From the NCBI RefSeq assembly GCF_017640745.1, contig NZ_JAEPQA010000035.1, positions 1-32,216 on the forward strand: a stretch of 32,216 bases of DNA, given 5' to 3'. Positions 23,295-30,586 of this stretch are shown here, in pieces. The translations under genes were made by a program, and so were the position numbers. The notes beneath the pieces are model-generated. The model saw nothing but the letters and a program-made list of their open reading frames with translations, searched no databases and was not told the DNA's origin. The DNA comes from Nisaea sp. GTDB lineage: Bacteria; Pseudomonadota; Alphaproteobacteria; Thalassobaculales; Thalassobaculaceae. Positions within the stretch are counted from its first letter, which is position 1; every line of letters begins with the position of its first letter.

Positions 23295-25016
23295 ATGACC
23301 AGCAGTTCCGTTCCCTCGCCCACCGAGAGCGGGCCGTCCTTCAGCGAGGCTTTCACCCCTAAGCTGGTGACAGTGCTCCGCGAGGGCTACGGCCTCGCCA
23401 ACCTGCGCGCCGACGCCATGGCCGGGCTCACCGTCGCCATCGTCGCCCTGCCGCTCTCCATGGCCATTGCCATCGCCTCCGGCGCCACACCGGCGCAGGG
23501 GCTCTACACCGCAATCTTCGGCGGCTTCCTCGTCTCAGCCCTTGGCGGCAGCCGGTTCCAGATCGGCGGGCCCGCAGGTGCCTTCATCGTGCTGGTCGCG
23601 GCGACGGTGCAGGCGCACGGCATGGACGGACTGATCCTCGCCACCATGCTCTCCGGCCTGATGCTCGCCGCAATCGGGCTGCTGCAGCTCGGTACCTATA
23701 TCAAGTTCATTCCCTATCCGGTCACGGTCGGCTTCACTGCCGGCATCGCCGTCATCATCTTCGCGAGCCAGATCAAGGAACTGCTCGGCCTCACCCTCTC
23801 CGCGCCGGAACCGGGGCCGCTGCTGGAAAAACTCCCGGCTCTCTGGACCGACCTGCCGACGGCCGATCCCGCAACCATTTTACTCGCCGGCGCGACGATC
23901 CTTGTCATCGCCGGGCTGAAACGCTTCAGGCCGCATTGGCCGGGCATGCTGATCGCCGTCGCCGGGGCCGCCATCGTCACCACCCTGCTCGACCTGCCGG
24001 TCGCGACCATCGCCTCCAAATTCGGCGGTGTGCCCAGCAGCATCCCGCTGCCCTCGCTTCCGGAGTTCGATCTCGCGAAAATCCAGGCGGTGCTGCCCAA
24101 CGCCGTCGCCTTCGCCCTGCTCGGTTCGATCGAGTCCCTGCTCTCTGCCGTCGTCGCCGACGGCATGACCGGACGGCGGCACCGCTCGAACTGCGAACTG
24201 GTGGCCCAGGGGATCGCAAACGTCGCCTCCGGGCTCTTCTCCGGGATCTGTGTCACCGGCACCATTGCCCGGACAGCGACCAACGTGCGCGCCGGGGCGC
24301 ACGGGCCGATTTCCGGCATGATGCACTCGCTCTTCCTGCTCGGCTTCGTGCTGATCGCGGCGCCGCTCGCCGGGTACATCCCGCTCGCCAGCCTCGCCGG
24401 CGTGCTCGCGCTGGTCGCCTGGAACATGGTCGAGAAGCACGCCTTCGCGAACCTGATCCGAGCGTCGCGCGGCGATGCCGCGGTGCTGCTCGCGACCTTC
24501 TTCCTCACCGTCTTCCGCGACCTCACGGAGGCGATCATCGTCGGCTTCGCGCTCGGATCCGTGCTCTTCATTCACCGGATGTCCAAGACCACCGCGATCG
24601 AGACCCAGCGGCCGTTCGTCGCCGAGGACACGGCCGACGAGGCCGAAGGTGGGCGTCATCCCTACGAGGAGGAGCGGGAAAACGATCCGGATATCGTGAT
24701 CTACCGGATCTCGGGCGTGTTCTTCTTCGGTGCCGCCGCCTCGATCGGCTCGGTGCTCGATCGTATCGCCGATACGCACCGGGCCCTGGTGATCGATTTC
24801 TCCGCGGTGCCGTTCCTCGATTCAACCGCGGCCAACACCATCGACGTCCTGGCACACAAAGCGGAACGCAAGGGCGTGACAGTCTACCTCACCGGAACGA
24901 CGGCAGAATCCCGGCGCGATCTTTCCGCCCAGGGGCTCAGACCGCCCCTGGTGCATTACGAGGCGAGCATCGATGCCGCGGTCCGGACCGCTAGAGCTGC
25001 GCGGCAAACGCCATAA
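23295..25016 (+). CDS. SulP-family inorganic anion transporter with STAS domain
   Basis: The 573-residue protein has a membrane part of 10-14 helices with the SulP signature (LRADAMAGLTVAIVALPLSMAIAIASGATPAQGLYTAIFGGFLVSALGGSRFQIGGPAGAF) and GSIESLLSAVVADGMTGRRHRSNCELVAQGIANVASGLF. A cytoplasmic STAS domain lies at about 460-565 (DIVIYRISGVFFFGAA, VIDFSAVPFLDSTAANTI). Members carry sulfate, bicarbonate or dicarboxylates, and the substrate cannot be chosen here. It may be an SLC26-type bicarbonate carrier. Its last 26 bp overlap the 3' end of the converging hydrolase gene. Confidence 0.92.
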   Translation: MTSSSVPSPTESGPSFSEAFTPKLVTVLREGYGLANLRADAMAGLTVAIVALPLSMAIAIASGATPAQGLYTAIFGGFLVSALGGSRFQIGGPAGAFIVLVAATVQAHGMDGLILATMLSGLMLAAIGLLQLGTYIKFIPYPVTVGFTAGIAVIIFASQIKELLGLTLSAPEPGPLLEKLPALWTDLPTADPATILLAGATILVIAGLKRFRPHWPGMLIAVAGAAIVTTLLDLPVATIASKFGGVPSSIPLPSLPEFDLAKIQAVLPNAVAFALLGSIESLLSAVVADGMTGRRHRSNCELVAQGIANVASGLFSGICVTGTIARTATNVRAGAHGPISGMMHSLFLLGFVLIAAPLAGYIPLASLAGVLALVAWNMVEKHAFANLIRASRGDAAVLLATFFLTVFRDLTEAIIVGFALGSVLFIHRMSKTTAIETQRPFVAEDTADEAEGGRHPYEEERENDPDIVIYRISGVFFFGAAASIGSVLDRIADTHRALVIDFSAVPFLDSTAANTIDVLAHKAERKGVTVYLTGTTAESRRDLSAQGLRPPLVHYEASIDAAVRTARAARQTP

Positions 25017-25797
25017 GCTCTTTTCCGAACCGTTCCGGCCGTTCCGCGGGAATGAGATGGCCGGCGTCGGTGAAGACGATATGCGAGCTTGACGGAATGC
25101 GCGCCTCCAGCTCGGCAATGTCCTCTTCTATGCGGAACACCCGATCGTGGGTGCCGGTCATCAGCAGCACCGGGACGGCGAGTTTCTCGTAGGGAAAGTC
25201 CCAGTCGGTCGTCACCGAACGCTTCATCAGTTCGTAGAGCCCTTCCCCGTCCTTCATCGGCTGATAGTCGCCCTTCAGCAGGTTCGGCCGCATCTTTGCG
25301 AGCTGCTCCGGGTTGACCAGCATCGGCAGGTTCGCCTCCATGATGAGCTGGCTGCCGCCGGCCGCGGCCATGCGCACCATGGCGGCATTGATCCATTCGA
25401 GGCGGAGGTTCGGCTTGCGCAGCGTGTTGATCAGCACAAGCCCGGCGGCAGCGGCGCCTTTCAGATAGGCTTGAGCGGCGAAGAGACCGCCGATGGAGAG
25501 CCCGACAAGAATTGGGCGCGGCGGGGCGACGGCATCAATGACGCGCTTCAGGTCGTCAACGATCGTCAGCGGCCCGAGATCCGTTCCCGGCGTGAAGGCG
25601 CTCTCCGCCTGCCCGCGGAAATTATAGACCAGCGTCCCGTACCCGGCCGCGCTCAGGGCCGGGCCGATCGCCTCAACCTGCCACATGCCGGTATTGCCGG
25701 TCAGCGCGTTGACGAAGACAAAGGTCTGCCCCTTCGCACCCGGCGCCTCGTATTCGTAATAGAGATGATTGCCGGGACTGATTTCCAGACTGGCCAT
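24991..25797 (-). CDS. Alpha/beta-hydrolase fold protein
   Basis: The 268-residue protein has the nucleophile elbow GLSIGG with Ser101, the acid Asp218 (GTHDRVF) and His247 (DAGHLIP), so the triad is complete. An oxyanion loop lies near VNALTGNTGMW. The cap is a short helical insert at about 130-195. It could be an esterase, lactonase or other small-molecule hydrolase. GGGAGGAAAATC precedes ATG 25797. It runs tail to tail with the SulP gene, overlapping by 26 bp. Confidence 0.85.
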   Translation of the reverse strand: MASLEISPGNHLYYEYEAPGAKGQTFVFVNALTGNTGMWQVEAIGPALSAAGYGTLVYNFRGQAESAFTPGTDLGPLTIVDDLKRVIDAVAPPRPILVGLSIGGLFAAQAYLKGAAAAGLVLINTLRKPNLRLEWINAAMVRMAAAGGSQLIMEANLPMLVNPEQLAKMRPNLLKGDYQPMKDGEGLYELMKRSVTTDWDFPYEKLAVPVLLMTGTHDRVFRIEEDIAELEARIPSSSHIVFTDAGHLIPAERPERFGKELMAFAAQL

Positions 25798-25890
25798 GAT
25801 TTTCCTCCCATCCGTCTTTCGTTATTGCCCGAAGTATTGAACCAGCGGCGCGCTCGCGCCAACCGCCAAGGTTGCACAAGTGTCTTCGCG

Positions 25891-27249
25891 TCAGTTCCGC
25901 CATGGACCGAAGCGGAGCGTCAATGCATTGAACAGCCCGTAAGCCGTCATCGCTGCGGCGACGAGGAGAAAGACCGTTTTGCTGTCAACGCTATCGTCCA
26001 GCAGAACAATCCCGCCACCGAGCAGGATGGCGAGCCGGAGGCCGGCGCCGGTGACCGGCCAGACCAGGCTGTTCAGCGCCTGGCTGGCGAAATAGAGGCA
26101 AAGACCGAGGCCGAAAAAAGTGTAGGCCGGACCGACGAATTTCAGGTAGTGCGCTGTCGCTGCGGCGATCTCGGCATCGGACGTGAAGAGCCCGCTCCAG
26201 AGCGCCGGGAACACGGCGAGGAAACAGCCGATCAGGCCGACGAAGCTTGCCGCAAAGGCGCTGCCGGTCCAGGAGACCCGGAGCGCCCGCGCCCGCTGCC
26301 CGGCGCCGAGGCTGACCCCCGCCATGGCGATGCAGGCGCTGCCGAAGGCGAAGATCACCGGGATGATCACGAGCTCGAGGCGGACGCCGATGCCGTACCC
26401 GGCGAGCGCCTTCGGGCCGATCCGCGCCATGTAGGCGGTGACGACGAGGGCCATGGCGATGGTCAGCACCGACTGCACGCCGGCGAAGGAGCCGCGCCGT
26501 CCGACGCGCCAGACCTGGCCCCAGTCGACCGGTCCCGCGAGCTGCACCCAGGCCGGACGCGTCGCACCGAAGAGCCGCCAGGCGAGATAGAGGCTGCCTG
26601 CCACATAGCCGATCAGAAGCGAGAGCGCGGCGCCGGTGATGCCGAGCGAGGGGAAAGGCCCCTTGCCCGTCACCAGCACCAGCGCGGAGAGGATATGCAC
26701 CGTCGCGGCGATGCCAAGCGCGATGGCCGGGCGGCGCATCTCCCCCGCCCCGCGCTGCAGGCTCGCCAGCATGTTGAAGACCCAGACGATCACGATGCCG
26801 GGGAAGAGCACGCCCGCATAGGCGACCGCCGTCGCCAGCACCTCGCCCTCTCCGCCGAGCAGGCGGAAAAAGGCCGGGCCGAAGAGCCAGACCACCAGCG
26901 CGCTGATACCGCCGCCGAGGAGAGCGAGGATCAGGGCGGTGCGGACCAATGCGCCCGCACTCTCTTGATCCCTGGCGCCGAGCGCCCGTGCCGTCGCCGC
27001 GACCACGGCGCCGCCGACGGCACCGGCCGAGAGCATCACCGAGAGGGCGAAGAGCGGGAAGACCAGCGCCACGCCCGCCAGCGCGAGCGGGCCGAGGGTG
27101 CCGACGAAGCGCCCGTCGGCGACATAGAGGAAGGATTGCATCAGCCCGCCGAGCAGCCCCGGCAGTGCGAGCTTGACCAGCTTGCGCGCGATCGGGCCGT
27201 CGAGCAACGGATGCGGCTGTGCCGCCGCTGCGGATACCGCTTCTGTCAT
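25891..27249 (-). CDS. MATE-family efflux transporter
   Basis: ATG 27249 gives 452 residues, MTEAVSAAAAQPHPLLDGPIARKLVKLALPGLLGGLMQSFLYVADGRFVGTLGPLALAGVAL, the usual MATE start and first two helices. The frame is open for 75 more codons upstream, but these overlap the divergent AEC gene and are hydrophilic. About twelve helices form two homologous halves, the second beginning near residue 240 (WRVGRRGSFAGVQSVLTIAMALVVTAYMARIGPKALAGYGIGVRLE). MATE proteins export cationic drugs or metabolites in exchange for Na+ or H+. It is divergent from the AEC gene with a 75-bp gap. Confidence 0.88.
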   Translation of the reverse strand: MTEAVSAAAAQPHPLLDGPIARKLVKLALPGLLGGLMQSFLYVADGRFVGTLGPLALAGVALVFPLFALSVMLSAGAVGGAVVAATARALGARDQESAGALVRTALILALLGGGISALVVWLFGPAFFRLLGGEGEVLATAVAYAGVLFPGIVIVWVFNMLASLQRGAGEMRRPAIALGIAATVHILSALVLVTGKGPFPSLGITGAALSLLIGYVAGSLYLAWRLFGATRPAWVQLAGPVDWGQVWRVGRRGSFAGVQSVLTIAMALVVTAYMARIGPKALAGYGIGVRLELVIIPVIFAFGSACIAMAGVSLGAGQRARALRVSWTGSAFAASFVGLIGCFLAVFPALWSGLFTSDAEIAAATAHYLKFVGPAYTFFGLGLCLYFASQALNSLVWPVTGAGLRLAILLGGGIVLLDDSVDSKTVFLLVAAAMTAYGLFNALTLRFGPWRN

Positions 27250-27324
27250 CGCGGAGAATTTTCGGTTATCGAAGAGGGCATCCGAAGTCTTCCCGTCACC
27301 TGATCTTCCCTTCCCGGGCCTGCC

Positions 27325-28263
27325 ATGGAAATCCTCATCGACATCGTCCTGCCGGTCTTCGGCACCGTTTTCATCGCCTATGGCGCCGCGCGCCTCGGCT
27401 GGTTCCCGGAAGCGGCGGTCGACAATCTCTCGAAGTTCGTCTTCAACTTCGCCATTCCCCCGATGCTGTTCCACACCATGGCCCGGCAGACCCTGCCGGA
27501 CCCGATCGAATGGGAGTTCCTGATCTCCTTCTTCGGCGCCGGCTACGCGGTCTGGCTGCTCGGCATGCTGATCTCATTGTGGTGGTTCAGGCGGGACTTC
27601 GCTCATGCTTCGTTGGCAGGGATGACAGGCGCCTTCGGCAACACGGTGATGCTCGGCATTCCGCTCATCCTCACCACCTTCGGCGATGCGGGAACGCTGC
27701 CGGTCTTCCTGATCATCGCCTTCCATTCCTGGCAGTTCTTCGCCGTAATCACGATCCTGGTGGAGGGCAGCCGCGGGCAGAAGGGGACACTCGTCGGCAT
27801 TCCCTGGGCGATTGTGAAGAGCCTGCTGACCAATCCGCTCCTGATCGGCCTGCTTTGCGGCCTTGCCTGGAACATCTTCTCGCTGCCCCTGCCGAAGCCG
27901 CTCGAGGAAATCACCGGATTCATGGGCCGTGCCGCCCTGCCCTGCGCCGTCTTCGCCATGGGCGCCTCGCTCGCCCGCTACCGGCTGCGCGGCGCGATCT
28001 GGGAAGCTCTGGTCGGCAGCGCCCTGAAGCTCGTGGCCTTCCCGGCGCTCACCTATATCCTCGCCACTCACGTCTTCAGCATGGAGCCGCTCTGGCGCGA
28101 CGTTGCGGTGATCGTCGCCGCCCTGCCGGTCGGGGTGAATGTCTATCTCTTTGCCGACCGCTACAATTCAGGGACACCGGCGGCCGCGACCTCGATTCTG
28201 GTCTCGACCTTTCTTTCTTTCGGCACGGTTGCGTTCGTTCTGCATTTCCTCGGCGTGCGCTAG
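27325..28263 (+). CDS. AEC-family (auxin efflux carrier-like) transporter
   Basis: The 312-residue protein has two five-helix halves, beginning MEILIDIVLPVFGTVFIAYGAARLGWFPEAAVDNLSKFVFNFAIPPMLFHTMA, typical of bacterial AEC/YfdV-type permeases. The second half has LALFxxGASLARYRL and VAALPVGVNVYLFADRYNSGTPAAATSILVST, the conserved P-x-G-x-N crossover. Known bacterial members carry malate or malonate, and the substrate here is not known. It is divergent from MATE and 55 bp upstream of the multicopper oxidase gene. Confidence 0.88.
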   Translation: MEILIDIVLPVFGTVFIAYGAARLGWFPEAAVDNLSKFVFNFAIPPMLFHTMARQTLPDPIEWEFLISFFGAGYAVWLLGMLISLWWFRRDFAHASLAGMTGAFGNTVMLGIPLILTTFGDAGTLPVFLIIAFHSWQFFAVITILVEGSRGQKGTLVGIPWAIVKSLLTNPLLIGLLCGLAWNIFSLPLPKPLEEITGFMGRAALPCAVFAMGASLARYRLRGAIWEALVGSALKLVAFPALTYILATHVFSMEPLWRDVAVIVAALPVGVNVYLFADRYNSGTPAAATSILVSTFLSFGTVAFVLHFLGVR

Positions 28264-28318
28264 CACCATATCCTTGCCTGAAAGGCCGGCGTGACGACCG
28301 GCGCATCGGAGGAGAGCA

Positions 28319-29713
28319 ATGCAGGTGCGGGATCTTTCAAGACGCGCGTTTCTGGGAACGGCCGGCGCCGCCGGTCTGGCTGCGGCGGGTTGCGCCTTCC
28401 CGGGCCGTGTTTTCGCCTCCGTTCCGGAGACGCTCGAAGCGCGGACGGGAACGGCGCGGCTCGCACCCGCTGAATACCAGCCGACACCGATCTGGGGCTA
28501 TGACGGCGGCGTTCCCGGACCGACGATCAGGGTCAAACAGGGAGCGCGTGTCGACCGCCGCTTCCTGAACAGCCTGCCGCAGCCCTCCACCGTGCATTGG
28601 CACGGCATCCGTATCGACAATGCGATGGACGGCGTGCCGGAGCTGACGCAAGCCGCCGTGGCTCCGGGAGACTCTTTTGACTATGGCTTCACTGCGCCGG
28701 ATGCCGGAACCTACTGGTACCACCCGCATAACCGGACCTGGGAACAGCTCGCCCGCGGCCTTTACGGCGCGCTGATCGTCGAAGAGCCCGACGCTCCGGA
28801 CGTCGACCGCGACGAGGTGCTGCTGATCGACGACTGGCGGCTGACGGAGAAAGCCGAGATCGCGGAAAATCTGGGCGCCATGCATGACTGGTCGCATGGC
28901 GGCCGGATCGGCAACTGGATCACGGTGAACGGCGACGGCTACTGGAAATCTACCGCGAAGCGGAACGAACGCCTCCGCCTCCGGCTTGTCAATGTCGCCA
29001 ATGCCCGGATCTTCAGCCTCTCTCTTGCCGGGCTCGATGGATGGATCGTCGCGCTCGACGGCCAGCCGCTCGAGACGCCGCAACGCGCCGGACGCTTCGT
29101 CATGGCGCCGGCCCAGCGCGTCGATCTGATCGTCGACGTGACCGGCGAAACCGAAGCCTCCATCGTCTCGCACGAGCGCAACGGGAGCTACGCTATCGCC
29201 ACCTTCGAACTGACGGAGAGTTCGGCGGCGCGCCGCAAAGAGCCCGCCGCCCCGCTCCCGCCGAACCCGATGGCCCAGGTGGGTCCGCTGAAGACGGCGC
29301 GGCGCGCCGAACTCCTGATGGAAGGCGGCGCCATGGGCGGAATGATGGGCGCGATGATGGGCGGCCGCTCGATGGACATGCGCAGCCTCGTTCAGCAGGG
29401 CAAGGTCTGGGCCTTCAACGGCCGCGCCGACATGCCGGAAGAGCCGCTGATCTCTGCCGCACTTGGGGAGACGGTCAGGATCAGGATCGAGAACCGGACC
29501 GGCTGGCCGCATGCGATGCACCTGCATGGCTATCACTTCCGCAAGGTGCTGGAGGACGGCACGCTCGGCGCATGGCGCGACACGACTCTGATGCAGGCGG
29601 AAGAGAGTTTCGAGATCGCCTTCGTCGCGGACAATCCGGGGAACTGGCTGCTGCATTGCCACATGGTCGAGCATTCGGCCTCCGGCATGATGACCTGGAT
29701 TCGCGTCGCCTGA
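28319..29713 (+). CDS. Tat-exported multicopper oxidase, CueO-like with Met-rich loop
   Basis: The 464-residue protein starts with a twin-arginine signal (SRRAFLG at 7-13). The lipobox-like AAGC at 22-25 raises the possibility of a lipid anchor. Three cupredoxin domains carry all four copper motifs: HWHGIR, YWYHPHNRTWEQLARG, HAMHLHGYHF and WLLHCHMVEHSASGM. The last of these supplies the type 1 copper ligands. A Met-rich segment at about 332-355 (GGAMGGMMGAMMGG, SMDMRS) resembles the substrate-copper region of CueO-type cuprous oxidases. Ascribing periplasmic copper detoxification is therefore reasonable. No copA, cueR or copper chaperone is nearby. GGAGGAGAG precedes the ATG. Confidence 0.92.
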   Translation: MQVRDLSRRAFLGTAGAAGLAAAGCAFPGRVFASVPETLEARTGTARLAPAEYQPTPIWGYDGGVPGPTIRVKQGARVDRRFLNSLPQPSTVHWHGIRIDNAMDGVPELTQAAVAPGDSFDYGFTAPDAGTYWYHPHNRTWEQLARGLYGALIVEEPDAPDVDRDEVLLIDDWRLTEKAEIAENLGAMHDWSHGGRIGNWITVNGDGYWKSTAKRNERLRLRLVNVANARIFSLSLAGLDGWIVALDGQPLETPQRAGRFVMAPAQRVDLIVDVTGETEASIVSHERNGSYAIATFELTESSAARRKEPAAPLPPNPMAQVGPLKTARRAELLMEGGAMGGMMGAMMGGRSMDMRSLVQQGKVWAFNGRADMPEEPLISAALGETVRIRIENRTGWPHAMHLHGYHFRKVLEDGTLGAWRDTTLMQAEESFEIAFVADNPGNWLLHCHMVEHSASGMMTWIRVA

Positions 29714-29786
29714 GATCTGTTCCTCGGGCGTGTCCGGCGTTAGTGTGCCTGGCAGAATTCGGAACCGAGCCGATCGGGAGGAAAGC

Positions 29787-30584
29787 ATGTCCGTCGCGGA
29801 AGAACTCGACAGCGCCCTCGTACTGCGCAGAGACGCGGACGGGATCGCGCATCTGACGCTGAACCGGCCGCGCGCCTACAACGCGCTCTCGCTCGGCCTG
29901 ATGGCCGCGCTGCAGGAGGAGCTCGACGCGATCGCGTCGGACCGGAGCGTCAAGGTCGTGGTGCTCGGCGGGGCCGGAAAGGGGTTCTGCGCAGGGCACG
30001 ATCTGCGCGAAATGCGCTCGCGCACAGACTCCGCCTTTCACGAACAGGTCTTCGCCGCCTGCTCGAAGCTGATGCTGACCATCACCCATCTGCCCCAGCC
30101 GGTGATCGCTCGCGTCCACGGTATCGCAACGGCCGCCGGCTGCCAGCTCGTCGCCACCGCCGACCTTGCAATCGCCGCCGAGAACACCCGCTTCGGCACG
30201 CCCGGCGTCAATATCGGCCTGTTCTGCTCGACCCCGATGGTCGCCGTCTCCCGCGCCGTGCCGCGCAAGCAGGTGATGGAAATGCTGCTGACCGGCGAGA
30301 TGATCGACGCGGAGACCGCGATCCAGCATGGGCTGATCAACAAGGCGGTGCCGGAGGCCGAACTCGACAATGCCGTCGCCGAGATGGCTGGGAAGATCGC
30401 ATCCAAATCGCCGCTGGTGCTGAAGACCGGCAAGGCGGCCTTCTACCGCCAGCTCGAGATGCCGCTAGGCGAGGCCTATGAATACACCAGCAAGGTGATG
30501 GTCGAGAATATGCAGGCCCGCGACGCCGCCGAGGGCATCGACGCCTTCATCGAGAAACGCAGCCCGAAATGGACGGGGGAATAA
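29787..30584 (+). CDS. Crotonase-superfamily protein, ECHDC3-like, lacking catalytic glutamates
   Basis: ATG 29787 after GGGAGGAAAGC gives 265 residues. The oxyanion-hole strands GFCAGHDLREM (67-77) and HGIATAAGCQLVATADLAIA (111-130) identify the crotonase fold that binds acyl-CoA thioesters. The phrase GTPGVNIGLFCSTPMVAVSR is that of ECHDC3-type proteins. The two glutamates used by enoyl-CoA hydratase (E144 and E164 in rat mitochondrial enzyme) align with Q120 and G140, so water addition to an enoyl-CoA is unlikely. Another CoA ester may be bound or converted. The stop is 2 bp from the start of the CoA-binding/MetY fusion. Confidence 0.88.
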   Translation: MSVAEELDSALVLRRDADGIAHLTLNRPRAYNALSLGLMAALQEELDAIASDRSVKVVVLGGAGKGFCAGHDLREMRSRTDSAFHEQVFAACSKLMLTITHLPQPVIARVHGIATAAGCQLVATADLAIAAENTRFGTPGVNIGLFCSTPMVAVSRAVPRKQVMEMLLTGEMIDAETAIQHGLINKAVPEAELDNAVAEMAGKIASKSPLVLKTGKAAFYRQLEMPLGEAYEYTSKVMVENMQARDAAEGIDAFIEKRSPKWTGE

Positions 30585-30586
30585 GC

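Noticed and set aside
25147-27303. 718-codon open frame on the plus strand opposite the hydrolase and MATE genes
   Set aside because: It is very rich in Glu, Arg, Asp and Gly with no recognisable domain, and runs antisense through two well-supported genes. This is typical of antisense frames in high-GC DNA.
27250-27474. 75-codon N-terminal extension of the MATE gene
   Set aside because: It is hydrophilic, unlike MATE N-termini, and overlaps the start of the divergent AEC transporter. ATG 27249 gives a standard MATE protein.
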